This document shows positions 53,657-62,611 of a stretch of DNA of 64,000 nucleotides, piece after piece. Numbering within the stretch: position 1 is the first letter of the stretch; the number at the start of each line of letters is the position of its first letter. Location: positions 682,001 through 746,000 of the forward strand of contig NZ_CP023049.2 in assembly GCF_002285635.2 (NCBI RefSeq), written 5' to 3'. The notes beneath the pieces are model-generated. The model was not told the DNA's origin and made no database searches. It saw only the letters and a program-made list of their open reading frames with translations. The stretch is from Chryseobacterium piperi (lineage in GTDB: Bacteria; Bacteroidota; Bacteroidia; Flavobacteriales; Weeksellaceae). Made by a program: the position numbers and the translations under genes.

Positions 53657-54157
53657 ATGAACTACGAGATCAGAGAAATGCTTCCCGACGATGAGGTACG
53701 GGTTTTAGAAATATTTCAACAGGGGATAGACGGCGGTATTGCTACATTTGAGACCGAAGTGCCTAATAGAGAAGTCTGGAATACGGAATTTTTTAACGAT
53801 TGCAGATGGATATTGGAGAACGAAACCAGTGAAGTGGTGGGATGGGCTGCTTTGAAACCGGTAAGCAAAAGAGAATGTTTTAAAGGTGTGGCCGAAGTAA
53901 GCATTTATTTTGATTCTAATTACCAGGGAAAGGGTTTGGGTTCAGTCTTGCTGAAAAAGTTGATTTTAGACAGCGAAAACCATGGTTTCTGGACATTGCA
54001 ATCTAACATCTTTCCCGAAAATGAAGCTTCGATAAAATTTCATCAGAAAAATGGATTCAGAACAGTAGGAATTCGAAAGAAAGTAGGGAGGCTGAACGGA
54101 GAATGGAAAGATCTGGTTATGCTTGAAAAAAGAAGTGAAACAGTTGGATTTGAGTAG
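53657..54157 (+). CDS. GNAT N-acetyltransferase, phosphinothricin-acetyltransferase-like
   Basis: 166 aa from the ATG at 53657; the frame is open further upstream but overlaps the DUF421 gene. MNYEIREMLPDDEVRVLEIFQQGIDGGIATFETEVP is typical of the Pat/YncA group; the acetyl-CoA loop is YQGKGLGSVLLKKLI. Acceptor unknown (amino acid or sulfoximine-type). Co-transcribed with DUF421. Confidence 0.88.
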   Translation: MNYEIREMLPDDEVRVLEIFQQGIDGGIATFETEVPNREVWNTEFFNDCRWILENETSEVVGWAALKPVSKRECFKGVAEVSIYFDSNYQGKGLGSVLLKKLILDSENHGFWTLQSNIFPENEASIKFHQKNGFRTVGIRKKVGRLNGEWKDLVMLEKRSETVGFE

Positions 54158-54162
54158 TATTA

Positions 54163-54327
54163 GGTAGCAGGTTATAGGTGGTGGTGGAAAATTGAAGAGT
54201 TCGAGATTCGAGTTTCGGGTTTCGTGATTGTTGTTCAAGTTATTATTTTTGTTCTAACTTCTAACTTCTAACTTCTAACTTCTAACTTCTAACTTCTAAC
54301 TTCTAACTTCTAACTTCTAACTTCTAA
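54163..54327. repeat. Patches of 7-nt periodic repeats
   Basis: Three heptamer patches in a 228-nt gap: TAGGTAG/CAGGTTA/TAGGTGG (54163-54183), GAGATTC/GAGTTTC/GGGTTTC (about 54199-54219), and TTCTAAC repeated 10.9 times without error (54252-54327). No spacers, no coding sense. Its periodicity matches the repeats at 12859 and 60106. Confidence 0.8.
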
Positions 54328-54385
54328 TTTCCTTTTTGGCATTAAAATGGTTTATTTTCATTTCGGAATTTGAAATAATGAAAAT

Positions 54386-54625
54386 ATGAAAGGTTTGATA
54401 AAGATAGTAGGAGCTGTATCTATAGTGTTTATGCTCGCAAGCTGTACAGTACAAGAACGTCACTATCATGGAAGGAAAGGAATGCCGCCGGGACAGGCAA
54501 AAAAAGTGTATGGAGGAAGTGCCAGATACTATGCTCCCGGACAGGTGAAAAAGAGAACTTACTATTATGAATATGATGATAGAGGTCATAAGGATAAAAA
54601 GCGTAAAAAACATTACAGAGATTAG
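54386..54625 (+). CDS. Small basic lipoprotein
   Basis: 79 aa. Lipoprotein signal MKGLIKIVGAVSIVFMLASC (Cys20). The mature part carries two related segments, GMPPGQAKKVYGGSARYYAPGQVKK, and a Lys/Tyr-rich tail (DDRGHKDKKRKKHYRD). The PPGQAKK motif is frequent in small Bacteroidota lipoproteins of unknown function. Confidence 0.72.
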   Translation: MKGLIKIVGAVSIVFMLASCTVQERHYHGRKGMPPGQAKKVYGGSARYYAPGQVKKRTYYYEYDDRGHKDKKRKKHYRD

Positions 54626-54636
54626 TATCTGATAAT

Positions 54637-54669
54637 AAAAAAAAGCCTTGAAAAATCAAGGCTTTTTTT
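54637..54669 (+). terminator. Terminator
   Basis: AAAAAAAGCCTTGA-AAAA-TCAAGGCTTTTTTT. Confidence 0.9.
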
Positions 54670-54761
54670 GTTTTTTTATATGAGGTCATAAAATAAATAT
54701 TCGGAATACAATATTCTGGCATTCAGCTTGTTTGTATTATTTTATGTCATAAATAAAACAT

Positions 54762-54881
54762 ATGAAAACTTTCACCAAAATTATCGGAGTATTCATTTTG
54801 GCTGGTATACTGGTTTCATGCCTACATCGTCCGCCACTGCCTCCAAGACCGCCTGAGCCTCCAAGGCATCATGCGAGATAA
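54762..54881 (+). CDS. Tiny proline-rich lipoprotein
   Basis: 39 codons. MKTFTKIIGVFILAGILVSC is a complete lipoprotein signal peptide with lipobox LVSC (Cys20). The mature part is only 20 residues and Pro/Arg/His-rich (HRPPLPPRPPEPPRHH). A 12-bp hairpin terminator follows. Similar in layout to the preceding small lipoprotein; function unknown. Confidence 0.68.
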   Translation: MKTFTKIIGVFILAGILVSCLHRPPLPPRPPEPPRHHAR

Positions 54882-54918
54882 GAAAGACATGTATTTGATT
54901 GAATATCAAAAGAAATAG

Positions 54919-54947
54919 AAAAGCACTGTAATCGTACAGTGCTTTTA
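54919..54947. terminator. Terminator
   Basis: AAAAGCACTGTA-ATCG-TACAGTGCTTTT between convergent genes. Confidence 0.85.
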
Positions 54948-54956
54948 TCTTGAAAA

Positions 54957-55271
54957 TTACATTCTTGATTTTTTTGGATTCAGGAAGGTATTGAAAATAA
55001 TAACTTCGTCGCCAAACTTTTTTTCTACTATTTCAGCAATATTCACCAATTCGCTTTTAATGAAATCACTCCGGAGATCATCATTATCGAATATCAAAAG
55101 AAGGTTATAATTTTTTCCATCTTCGATATAATCACTATGTACTTCAGAAAGAATATATTTACTGACATCCATGAGATTTTCAGTCATTAAAACCAATGTT
55201 TCGTCCATATAATTTTCCCATTTCTCCAGATTATTTTTTGTACAGTGGAAAGTTATACTTAATACGCTCAT
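54957..55271 (-). CDS. DUF4286 family protein
   Basis: 104 aa soluble protein, ferredoxin-like pattern (MSVLSITFHCTKNNLEKWENYMDETL; YNLLLIFDNDDLRSDFIKSEL). Fits DUF4286 in length and order of strands. Function unknown. Divergent from gyrA with a 148-nt gap. Confidence 0.75.
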   Translation of the reverse strand: MSVLSITFHCTKNNLEKWENYMDETLVLMTENLMDVSKYILSEVHSDYIEDGKNYNLLLIFDNDDLRSDFIKSELVNIAEIVEKKFGDEVIIFNTFLNPKKSRM

Positions 55272-55419
55272 ATTTTAAGAATTTTTAAGATTTTGTGGAT
55301 AAATTCTAGGACAAAAATCGGTAAAAATTTCGTAAATTAGCCCGTTAATAAAAATCCGAAATAAATAATTTTCAGACCCACAGCTAATGGTCTGACTATC
55401 ATTATAATAAAATTTGTTT

Positions 55420-58023
55420 ATGCAAAAAGAAGGAGAAAGACTAATTCCTATCAACATTGTTGATGAAATGAAGTCATCTTATATCGATTATTCGATGTCA
55501 GTTATCGTTTCCAGAGCGTTACCTGATGTAAGAGATGGCTTGAAACCCGTTCATAGAAGAGTGCTTTATGGTATGTATGGATTAGGGGTTTTTTCTAATA
55601 GAAAATACTTAAAATCTGCGAGAATTGTTGGGGATGTATTAGGTAAATACCACCCGCATGGAGACTCCTCTGTTTATGATGCAATGGTAAGAATGGCTCA
55701 GCCTTGGAGCTTACGTTATCCTCAGGTTGACGGCCAGGGTAACTTTGGTTCAATGGATGGTGACCCGCCAGCGGCAATGCGTTATACCGAGGCAAGATTG
55801 AAAAAGATCTCTGACGATATACTTGCTGATCTTGACAAAGAAACTGTTGATTTTCAGAATAACTTCGATGATAGCTTACAGGAACCTACTGTAATGCCTA
55901 CCAAAATTCCAAATCTTTTAGTAAACGGAACTTCGGGTATCGCTGTTGGTATGGCAACGAATATGGCGCCACACAACTTATCTGAATCAGTAGATGCTAT
56001 TACTGCCTATATTGATAACAAAGATATTACTATCGATGAATTGATGCAGCACATTGTTGCTCCGGATTTTCCAACAGGTGGAATTATTTATGGATATGAC
56101 GGAGTAAGAGATGCATTCCATACAGGGAGAGGAAGAGTCGTTCTTAGAGCAAAAGTAAGCTTCGAAGAAATAGGAAACAGAAATGCTATTATCGTTACTG
56201 AAATTCCTTACCAGGTAAACAAAGCTGAAATGATTGCCAGAACAGCTGAGTTAGTGAAAGATGAAAAGATTCCTGGAATTTATGAGATAAGAGATGAATC
56301 CGATAGAAATGGACTTCGTGTCGTTTATGAATTAAAGAACGATGCTATTCCGAATGTTGTATTGAATCTATTATATAAATATACATCACTTCAGACATCT
56401 TTCAGTGTTAATAATATTGCTTTAGTACATGGAAGACCGGAGCAGCTGAATTTAAAAGATATTATTCATCACTTTGTAGAGCACAGACATGAGGTTGTTA
56501 TAAGAAGAACTCAATTCGAGCTTAGGAAAGCAAAGGAAAGAGCACATATCTTGGAAGGATTCATGAAGGTGATCGGTACACAGGATTCATTAGATAAAGC
56601 TATTTCTATTATTCGTCACAGTGCTAATCCTCAGGCTGCAAAAGAAGGCTTAATTCAGGAGTTTGATCTTTCAGAACTTCAGGCACAGGCAATTCTGGAT
56701 CTTCGTTTGGCTCGTTTAACCGGAATGGAACTTGATAAGATCCGTGATGAGTATGACGCAATTATGAAAGAGATTCAGAATTTGGAAGATATTCTGGCAA
56801 ATGAAAGCAGAAGATTCGAAATTATTAAAGAAGAACTATTAGAAGTAAAAGAAAAATACGGAGACGAAAGAAGAACTGAAATCGATTATTCAGGTGGAGA
56901 GATGTCAATTGAAGACATTATTCCAAACGAATCGGTAGTTCTTACGATTTCTCATGCCGGATATATCAAAAGAACTTTACTTTCAGAATACAAAATTCAA
57001 AGTAGAGGAGGTGTAGGAAACAGAGCTGCAACAACAAGGGATGAAGACTTCCTGGAGTACATTGTTTCTGCGACGAACCACCAATACATGTTATTCTTTA
57101 CAGAAAAAGGAAGATGTTATTGGCTAAGAGTATTTGAAATTCCGGAAGGTTCTAAAACAGCAAAAGGAAGAGCTGTTCAGAATCTGATCAACATCGAACC
57201 GGATGATAAGATCAAAGCATACATCAGAACAAACAACCTAAAAGATTCTGAGTACGTGAATCAGATGAGCGTTGTGATGGTTACCAAAAATGGAACAATC
57301 AAGAAAACGTCACTAGAAGCTTACTCTAGACCTAGGGTTAATGGAGTAAATGCGATTGAAATCAGAGATAATGATCAATTGTTATCTGCTTATTTAACAA
57401 ACGGAACTTCTGAGATCATGATCGCTACTAAGAATGGTAAATGTATCCGTTTCCCTGAAGAGAAAGTAAGAGAAGTAGGTAGAGGTTCTATCGGGGTTCG
57501 TGGTATTATGATGGAGGATAATGATGAGGTAATTGGTATGATTGTTGTGAACGATGTAGAGAACGAAACCGTTTTAGTTGTTTCTGAAAAAGGATACGGT
57601 AAGAGAACTGCCGTAGAAGATTACAGAATTACAAACAGAGGAGGGAAAGGAGTGATCACTCTTAACATTACCGAAAAAACCGGAAATCTTATCGCTATTC
57701 AGAATGTAACTGATGAAGATGGACTGATGATTATCAATAAGTCTGGTGTTGCTATTCGTATGAATATGGATGAGATGAGAGTAATGGGTAGAAATACTCA
57801 GGGAGTGAGAATGATTAATCTTAAGAAAAATGATGAAATTGCAGCGATTGCAAAAGTAGCAATGGATAAGGATGTTGAGGAAGATTTGGAAGAAAATGGA
57901 GAAGGAGTAGATGTACCTGCTGAAAATGGCAATCCGGAGCTTAATGCAACACCTCAATTGAATAATAATTCAGAAAATGATACCCCGGCAGAAGATGCTG
58001 AGAATTCTGATTCTGAAGAATAA
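55420..58023 (+). CDS. gyrA: DNA gyrase subunit A
   Basis: 867 aa from the ATG at 55420. Catalytic Y122 in [10 protein letters not shown] has the same numbering as E. coli. The quinolone region reads [14 protein letters not shown], with S83 and D87 as in susceptible enzymes. The C-terminal beta-pinwheel contains repeated GxxxR blades and a GyrA-box-like segment [13 protein letters not shown] near residue 530. The acidic, Asn-rich C-terminal tail (about 60 residues) is usual in flavobacteria. A TPR gene follows after 24 nt. Confidence 0.97.
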   Translation: MQKEGERLIPINIVDEMKSSYIDYSMSVIVSRALPDVRDGLKPVHRRVLYGMYGLGVFSNRKYLKSARIVGDVLGKYHPHGDSSVYDAMVRMAQPWSLRYPQVDGQGNFGSMDGDPPAAMRYTEARLKKISDDILADLDKETVDFQNNFDDSLQEPTVMPTKIPNLLVNGTSGIAVGMATNMAPHNLSESVDAITAYIDNKDITIDELMQHIVAPDFPTGGIIYGYDGVRDAFHTGRGRVVLRAKVSFEEIGNRNAIIVTEIPYQVNKAEMIARTAELVKDEKIPGIYEIRDESDRNGLRVVYELKNDAIPNVVLNLLYKYTSLQTSFSVNNIALVHGRPEQLNLKDIIHHFVEHRHEVVIRRTQFELRKAKERAHILEGFMKVIGTQDSLDKAISIIRHSANPQAAKEGLIQEFDLSELQAQAILDLRLARLTGMELDKIRDEYDAIMKEIQNLEDILANESRRFEIIKEELLEVKEKYGDERRTEIDYSGGEMSIEDIIPNESVVLTISHAGYIKRTLLSEYKIQSRGGVGNRAATTRDEDFLEYIVSATNHQYMLFFTEKGRCYWLRVFEIPEGSKTAKGRAVQNLINIEPDDKIKAYIRTNNLKDSEYVNQMSVVMVTKNGTIKKTSLEAYSRPRVNGVNAIEIRDNDQLLSAYLTNGTSEIMIATKNGKCIRFPEEKVREVGRGSIGVRGIMMEDNDEVIGMIVVNDVENETVLVVSEKGYGKRTAVEDYRITNRGGKGVITLNITEKTGNLIAIQNVTDEDGLMIINKSGVAIRMNMDEMRVMGRNTQGVRMINLKKNDEIAAIAKVAMDKDVEEDLEENGEGVDVPAENGNPELNATPQLNNNSENDTPAEDAENSDSEE

Positions 58024-58047
58024 AGGTAAATAAAATAAATTGTTATT

Positions 58048-59073
58048 ATGAAAAAGCTAATTTTAAGTATAGCGATCATTTCTTCAGCTTTTGTTTTTGG
58101 ACAGAAGAAAGACGTAAATGCTCAGCTACAAGATGCTAACAAGGCAGCTATGGATGCATACAATGCAAAAAACTATGCTGTTGCGGCTCCAAAGTTTTTA
58201 GAAGTTTATAACTTGTTGAAAACTAATGGTCAAGATGATAAAGTATATATGTATTATGCAGGGCTTAATTACGCTTTAGCTAATAATATTGACGAAGCTA
58301 CCAAAATATATACTGAACTGATCAATTCAGGATATACAGGAGTTCAAACCAACTACACGGCAAAAGATAAAAAGACAGGTCAGGTAGCTACCTATGATAA
58401 AGCAACATGGGAAATGTTGAAAAAATCAGCTGATTATTCTGATTTCAAAACAGAACAAACTCCAAGTGTTGAGCCTGATTTATATGAAACTTTATCTACT
58501 TTGCTTTTAAATGCAAAGAAAAATGATGAAGCTTTAGCTATTATTGAAAAGGGGTTAGCTAAATTCCCTAATAATGCGAAGTTGAAAGATTTCCAAAGTA
58601 CAGCTTATTATCAGTCAGGAAATACAGATAAGTTTATTACTACGCTTAAAGAACAGTTAGCAAAAAATCCTAATGATGCTACCAACTGGTATAATCTGGG
58701 AGTAATGCAGTCTAAAAACCCTGCAAGTGCTGCTGATGCTGAAGCTTCTTTCAAGAAAGCTATCGAGTTGAAACCAGACTTTGCTAATGGTTATCAGAAT
58801 TTAGTATATACTATAATCGGAGAAGATGATAAAGCAGTCAATGAAATCAATACACTTAGAAAAACTAAGCCGGATGATGCGACTAAACTGATTGAGGCAA
58901 GAAAGGAAAGATTCAACAAGGCTTTACCTTATGCTGAAAGCTGGTATAAAGCACTTCCTAATGATATCAATGCTGTTACTATGTTAAAAGAGATTTACAG
59001 CATTACTAAAGATCAGGCTAAAATGGCTGAAATGAAAGCTAAAGAAGCTGAACTTCAGGCAAAAGCTAAATAA
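58048..59073 (+). CDS. Secreted TPR protein
   Basis: 341 aa. Signal peptide MKKLILSIAIISSAFVFGQ. Tetratricopeptide repeats over most of the length (AAMDAYNAKNYAVAAPKFLEVYNLL; ATNWYNLGVMQSKNPASAADAEASFKKAIELKPDFANGYQNL). C-terminal charged helix. Periplasmic or outer-membrane-facing scaffold; partner unknown. Probably co-transcribed with gyrA. Confidence 0.85.
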   Translation: MKKLILSIAIISSAFVFGQKKDVNAQLQDANKAAMDAYNAKNYAVAAPKFLEVYNLLKTNGQDDKVYMYYAGLNYALANNIDEATKIYTELINSGYTGVQTNYTAKDKKTGQVATYDKATWEMLKKSADYSDFKTEQTPSVEPDLYETLSTLLLNAKKNDEALAIIEKGLAKFPNNAKLKDFQSTAYYQSGNTDKFITTLKEQLAKNPNDATNWYNLGVMQSKNPASAADAEASFKKAIELKPDFANGYQNLVYTIIGEDDKAVNEINTLRKTKPDDATKLIEARKERFNKALPYAESWYKALPNDINAVTMLKEIYSITKDQAKMAEMKAKEAELQAKAK

Positions 59074-59106
59074 TTATTCTTTTACAAGAATCTATTGATT
59101 ATAAAC

Positions 59107-59137
59107 AAAAACCGGAACAAATTGTTCCGGTTTTTTT
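59107..59137 (+). terminator. Terminator after gyrA-TPR
   Basis: AAAAACCGGAACAA and TTGTTCCGGTTTTT around a single A, with a T run. Confidence 0.85.
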
Positions 59138-59228
59138 GTTTTTCCAGATCATAATAAGATTACAGAATTTCAATATTTTTTTAGACGATTATCCTCATTT
59201 TTGGACTTAAAAATTCTCTGTAATTCCG

Positions 59229-59236
59229 TATCTTTG
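59229..59236 (+). promoter_or_regulatory. -7 box TATCTTTG for menB
   Basis: TAnnTTTG match 17 nt before the menB ATG. Confidence 0.6.
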
Positions 59237-59253
59237 AGAAAAATTTTTACAAA

Positions 59254-60090
59254 ATGATTGAGTGGAAAACCGCCAAAGAATACGAAGATATTACCTATAA
59301 AAAATGTAATGGTGTAGCGAGAATTGCGTTCAACAGACCGGAAATTCGTAACGCTTTCAGACCTAAGACAACTTCTGAATTATATGATGCTTTTTATGAT
59401 GCTTATGAAGACTCCTCAATAGGGGTTGTTTTGCTTTCAGGAGAAGGACCGAGTCCCAAAGACGGAGGCTGGGCTTTCTGTAGCGGAGGTGATCAGAAAG
59501 CGAGAGGACATCAGGGATATGTAGGAGAGGATGGAAGACATCGTTTGAATATTCTGGAAGTTCAGCGTCTGATTCGTTTTATGCCTAAGGTAGTCATCGC
59601 GGTTGTTCCGGGCTGGGCTGTTGGTGGCGGACATTCACTTCATGTGGTTTGCGATCTTACTTTAGCAAGTAAAGAACATGCTATTTTTAAACAAACCGAT
59701 GCTGATGTTACCAGTTTTGATGGTGGATATGGTTCCGCTTATCTGGCCAAAATGGTGGGTCAGAAAAAAGCTCGTGAGATTTTCTTTTTAGGAAGAAACT
59801 ATTCTGCTCAAGAGGCATTAGAAATGGGAATGGTGAATGCGGTGATTCCTCATGCTGAATTAGAAGATACTGCTTACGAATGGGCACAGGAAATCCTGGC
59901 CAAGTCTCCGACTTCTATCAGAATGCTGAAATTTGCAATGAACTTAACAGATGATGGTATGGTTGGGCAGCAGGTTTTTGCAGGAGAAGCAACCCGTTTA
60001 GCTTACATGACTGAAGAAGCGAAAGAAGGAAGAAATGCATTCCTTGAAAAAAGAAAACCGGATTTCGGGGATAATCAATGGATATCTTAA
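59254..60090 (+). CDS. menB: 1,4-dihydroxy-2-naphthoyl-CoA synthase
   Basis: 278 aa crotonase-fold enzyme closing the second ring in menaquinone synthesis. Diagnostic MenB segments: FCSGGDQKARGHQGYVGEDG, VPGWAVGGGHSLHVVCDLTLAS, TDADVTSFDGGYGSAYLAKMVGQKKAREIFFLG, and the C-terminal EKRKPDFGDNQWIS. menA follows. Confidence 0.96.
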   Translation: MIEWKTAKEYEDITYKKCNGVARIAFNRPEIRNAFRPKTTSELYDAFYDAYEDSSIGVVLLSGEGPSPKDGGWAFCSGGDQKARGHQGYVGEDGRHRLNILEVQRLIRFMPKVVIAVVPGWAVGGGHSLHVVCDLTLASKEHAIFKQTDADVTSFDGGYGSAYLAKMVGQKKAREIFFLGRNYSAQEALEMGMVNAVIPHAELEDTAYEWAQEILAKSPTSIRMLKFAMNLTDDGMVGQQVFAGEATRLAYMTEEAKEGRNAFLEKRKPDFGDNQWIS

Positions 60091-60105
60091 CATTAGTAAC
60101 AGGCA

Positions 60106-60150
60106 ATGAGTAATTTTCACATTATTTATTGCTAATTACTTATTACTCAT
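60106..60150. repeat. Inverted, 7-nt periodic repeat between menB and menA
   Basis: ATGAGTAAT (60106-60114) is complementary to ATTACTCAT (60142-60150). The right side is heptameric: ATTGCTA/ATTACTT/ATTACTC. It ends 5 nt before the menA start codon. Confidence 0.6.
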
Positions 60151-60155
60151 ATTTT

Positions 60156-61085
60156 ATGAAAGACTGGATAAAAGCCGCTAGGCTGAGAACTTTACCGCTT
60201 TCTTTAAGCGGAATTATTATGGGAAGCTTCATCGCCAAATGGAAACTGTATGGTGAAGGAGGAACCTGGGACTGGAAGATTTTTGCATTGGCACTTTTGG
60301 TAACTTTATTGTATCAGATTTTGTCAAACTATGCCAATGATTATGGAGACGGGGTAAAAGGAACGGATGCAAAAAGAATTAATGAGGCAGAAGCAAGAGC
60401 TGTAGCTTCGGGAAGAATTACCGCAAAGCAAATGAAGAACGCGGTCATTATATTTTCTGCACTATCTTTTATAGCAACAATCGTTTTGTTGTATGTTGCT
60501 TTTATTCCTGAATATATGAATGAGTTTTATATTTTTATAGGATTAGGAGTAGCAAGTATTCTGGCAGCAATCGGATATACGGTTGGGAAAAAACCATATG
60601 GCTATATGGGCTTGGGAGACCTTTTTGTATTTATCTTTTTTGGCTTGGTTTCAGTATGTGGAAGTTATTTCCTTTTTACGAAAACATTCAGCTGGGATAT
60701 TTTATTGCCCGGAACGGCTGTAGGAATGATGAGTATGGCAGTTCTTAATCTTAATAACATGAGAGATATAGAAAGTGACAGGTTATCAGGAAAAAATAGC
60801 CTGGCATTAAGATTAGGCTTTAAAAATGCGATGATCTATGAGATGATCCTGTTGCAGCTTCCCCTTGTTTTAATTCTTATTTTTTTTGGAATAAATGGCT
60901 TTATACAATCACAAAATTATTACGTTTTCATTGTAATGATTCTGTTAATTCCTTTTGCTAAGTTGAGAAGAAAAATAATGTCGGTAAAAGAGCCTAAAGA
61001 GCTTGATCAATATTTGAAACAAGTGGGGATTCTCACTTTTACTATGGCTGTTCTTACAGCAATCGGACTTAATTTTTTTAACTAA
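60156..61085 (+). CDS. menA: 1,4-dihydroxy-2-naphthoate prenyltransferase
   Basis: 309 aa from the ATG at 60156; the frame is open to 60129 but that part is repeat DNA. UbiA fold with about nine helices. Motif 1 ILSNYANDYGDGVKGTDA (NxxxDxxxG/D), motif 2 NLNNMRDIESDRLSGKNSLALRLG. MKDWIKAARLRTLPLSLSGIIMG is the typical MenA start. Prenylates DHNA to demethylmenaquinone. Confidence 0.95.
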   Translation: MKDWIKAARLRTLPLSLSGIIMGSFIAKWKLYGEGGTWDWKIFALALLVTLLYQILSNYANDYGDGVKGTDAKRINEAEARAVASGRITAKQMKNAVIIFSALSFIATIVLLYVAFIPEYMNEFYIFIGLGVASILAAIGYTVGKKPYGYMGLGDLFVFIFFGLVSVCGSYFLFTKTFSWDILLPGTAVGMMSMAVLNLNNMRDIESDRLSGKNSLALRLGFKNAMIYEMILLQLPLVLILIFFGINGFIQSQNYYVFIVMILLIPFAKLRRKIMSVKEPKELDQYLKQVGILTFTMAVLTAIGLNFFN

Positions 61086-61097
61086 AAAAAAATAATT

Positions 61098-61544
61098 ATG
61101 AGTACTCCTGTTTATGTTGAAGCTCAGATGCTTATCAGAAAACCGGTTGAAGATGTTTTTGAAGTATTTATCAATCCTGAACTGACGACTCAATTTTGGT
61201 TTACAAAGTCCACCGGAAGGCTGGAAGAAGGTAAAACCATTACTTGGGAATGGGAAATGTATGGTGTGAAAAATAATGTCACTGTTCATGAAATCATTCC
61301 CAATCGATTGATCAAAACAGAGTGGGGAGATCCATCAAGTAATGTGGATTATGAATTTAAGGAAATGGAGAAAGGAACGCTGGTTGTGATTAAGAGCTAT
61401 GGATTTACGCAGACGGGAGAAGAACTTCTAAAAACAATTAATGACAATACCGGTGGATTTACAACCGTTTTGGATGGATGTAAAGCGTATCTGGAACATG
61501 GAATTAATTTAAGATTGATTGAAGATAAGTTTCCTCAGAAATAG
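61098..61544 (+). CDS. SRPBCC/AHSA1-type protein
   Basis: 148 aa START-like fold: VYVEAQMLIRKPVEDVFEVFINPELTTQFWFTKSTGRLEEGKTITWEWEMYG and WxxxLxxCKAYLEHG-like C-terminal helix. Probably binds a hydrophobic ligand; function unknown. Twelve nucleotides after menA, so likely co-transcribed. Confidence 0.88.
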   Translation: MSTPVYVEAQMLIRKPVEDVFEVFINPELTTQFWFTKSTGRLEEGKTITWEWEMYGVKNNVTVHEIIPNRLIKTEWGDPSSNVDYEFKEMEKGTLVVIKSYGFTQTGEELLKTINDNTGGFTTVLDGCKAYLEHGINLRLIEDKFPQK

Positions 61545-61679
61545 CGGTTTAGTATTCTTCGGTTTTAAATAAACACTAAATACGCAAATATTTTCACAAA
61601 TTTCATCATAAATTTAGTTGTGAAATTATTGAGAAGATCTAAAAGCTATGTTTAAAAATAATTAAAAATAAAATTTAAA

Positions 61680-62366
61680 ATGAAAATACAATTTTTAGGA
61701 CAAAACTGTTTTTTGTTTACATACAAAGACAAGACGATTTTAAGCGACCCTTTTTATAATTATAAAAAAGCAGAGTCGGGATTTGATATTTCGGCACAGA
61801 AAATCGATTATATTTTATTAACACATGCTCACGGAGATCATATTGCGGATGTAGTGGAAGTATTGGAGCACCATCCGGATGCCACTGTAATCGGGGTGCC
61901 TGAGGTTTGCGCTTATTTCAAAACAGCAAAAAATAAAGATGATGTAAACTTAGGGGGATCGGCAAAAATCGACGATCTTAAAATTTCTATGGTTCCGGCT
62001 CACCATACAAGTTCGTTCCCGGATGGAAGCTATGGAGGCGTTCCTGTGGGGTATATCTTCAGGTTACCTGAGGGAAAGAATGTTTATTTGGCAGGTGATA
62101 CAGGAGTAATGGCTGATATGGAATTATTTCCAAGATTATACGGAAAGCTTGATTTATCCATTTTACCAATTGGAAGCCATTATACAATGTGTCCGAGAAA
62201 AGCAGCATTTGCAGCAGCAGAATTATTGAAAACTCCAAAAGTAATCGGATGTCATTTTGATACATTTCCAGCGATTGAGATCAATCATGAAAGTGCATTA
62301 AAACATTTTAGTGATAAAAATGTTGAACTTGTTTTGCCGAAATTGGGAGAGGAGTTTGAATTTTAA
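61680..62366 (+). CDS. Metal-dependent hydrolase, MBL fold (UPF0173 type)
   Basis: 228 aa. Metallo-beta-lactamase motif LLTHAHGDHIADVVEV, further ligands in VPAHHTSSF, LAGDTGVMADM and CHFDTFPAIE. The UPF0173 signature GSHYTMCPRKAAFAA is present. Function not assigned in the family. Confidence 0.9.
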   Translation: MKIQFLGQNCFLFTYKDKTILSDPFYNYKKAESGFDISAQKIDYILLTHAHGDHIADVVEVLEHHPDATVIGVPEVCAYFKTAKNKDDVNLGGSAKIDDLKISMVPAHHTSSFPDGSYGGVPVGYIFRLPEGKNVYLAGDTGVMADMELFPRLYGKLDLSILPIGSHYTMCPRKAAFAAAELLKTPKVIGCHFDTFPAIEINHESALKHFSDKNVELVLPKLGEEFEF

Positions 62367-62385
62367 ACTAAGAGAAATAAAAAAT

Positions 62386-62478
62386 GGCAAGCTATCTACA
62401 TCACACCGCTACGACCAATTACCTTTGCTGTGTTCCCACCCTGGAGGATTCTCAGGAGCTGGTTGTGTAGGACTTGCC
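62386..62478 (-). ncRNA. ffs: Signal recognition particle RNA, small bacterial type
   Basis: 93-nt hairpin RNA on the minus strand. Outer stem GGCAAG/CUUGCC, further pairing CUACA/UGUAG, and an apical helix with the SRP signature: CAGG, capped stem GUG-GGAA-CAC (GGAA tetraloop), AGCA on the opposite side of the asymmetric loop that binds the Ffh M domain. A TATCTTTG -7 box ends five bases before the first G. The closing stem is followed by ATTTTTTATTT, so it doubles as terminator. Reading frames across this interval (to 62532) have no protein-like features. Confidence 0.88.
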
Positions 62479-62482
62479 GGTG

Positions 62483-62490
62483 CAAAGATA
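62483..62490 (-). promoter_or_regulatory. -7 box TATCTTTG for the SRP RNA gene
   Basis: CAAAGATA on the plus strand. The RNA 5' end is expected at about 62478. Confidence 0.75.
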
Positions 62491-62611
62491 GGAATTAATT
62501 ATAAATTTGAAAATAATATTACAGAAAAATGAACGAAAAAATGCTTTATAAGAGCTAAAATACTGACATATAGAGCAATAATTTTTAAATAATTTTTCTA
62601 AAAATAAGAAT

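Noticed and set aside
54252..54327. CRISPR array
   Set aside because: The unit is 7 nt with no spacers and there are no cas genes.
62311..62532. 73-codon protein-coding gene
   Set aside because: It overlaps the end of the MBL hydrolase gene and the SRP RNA on the other strand, and its translation has no protein-like features.
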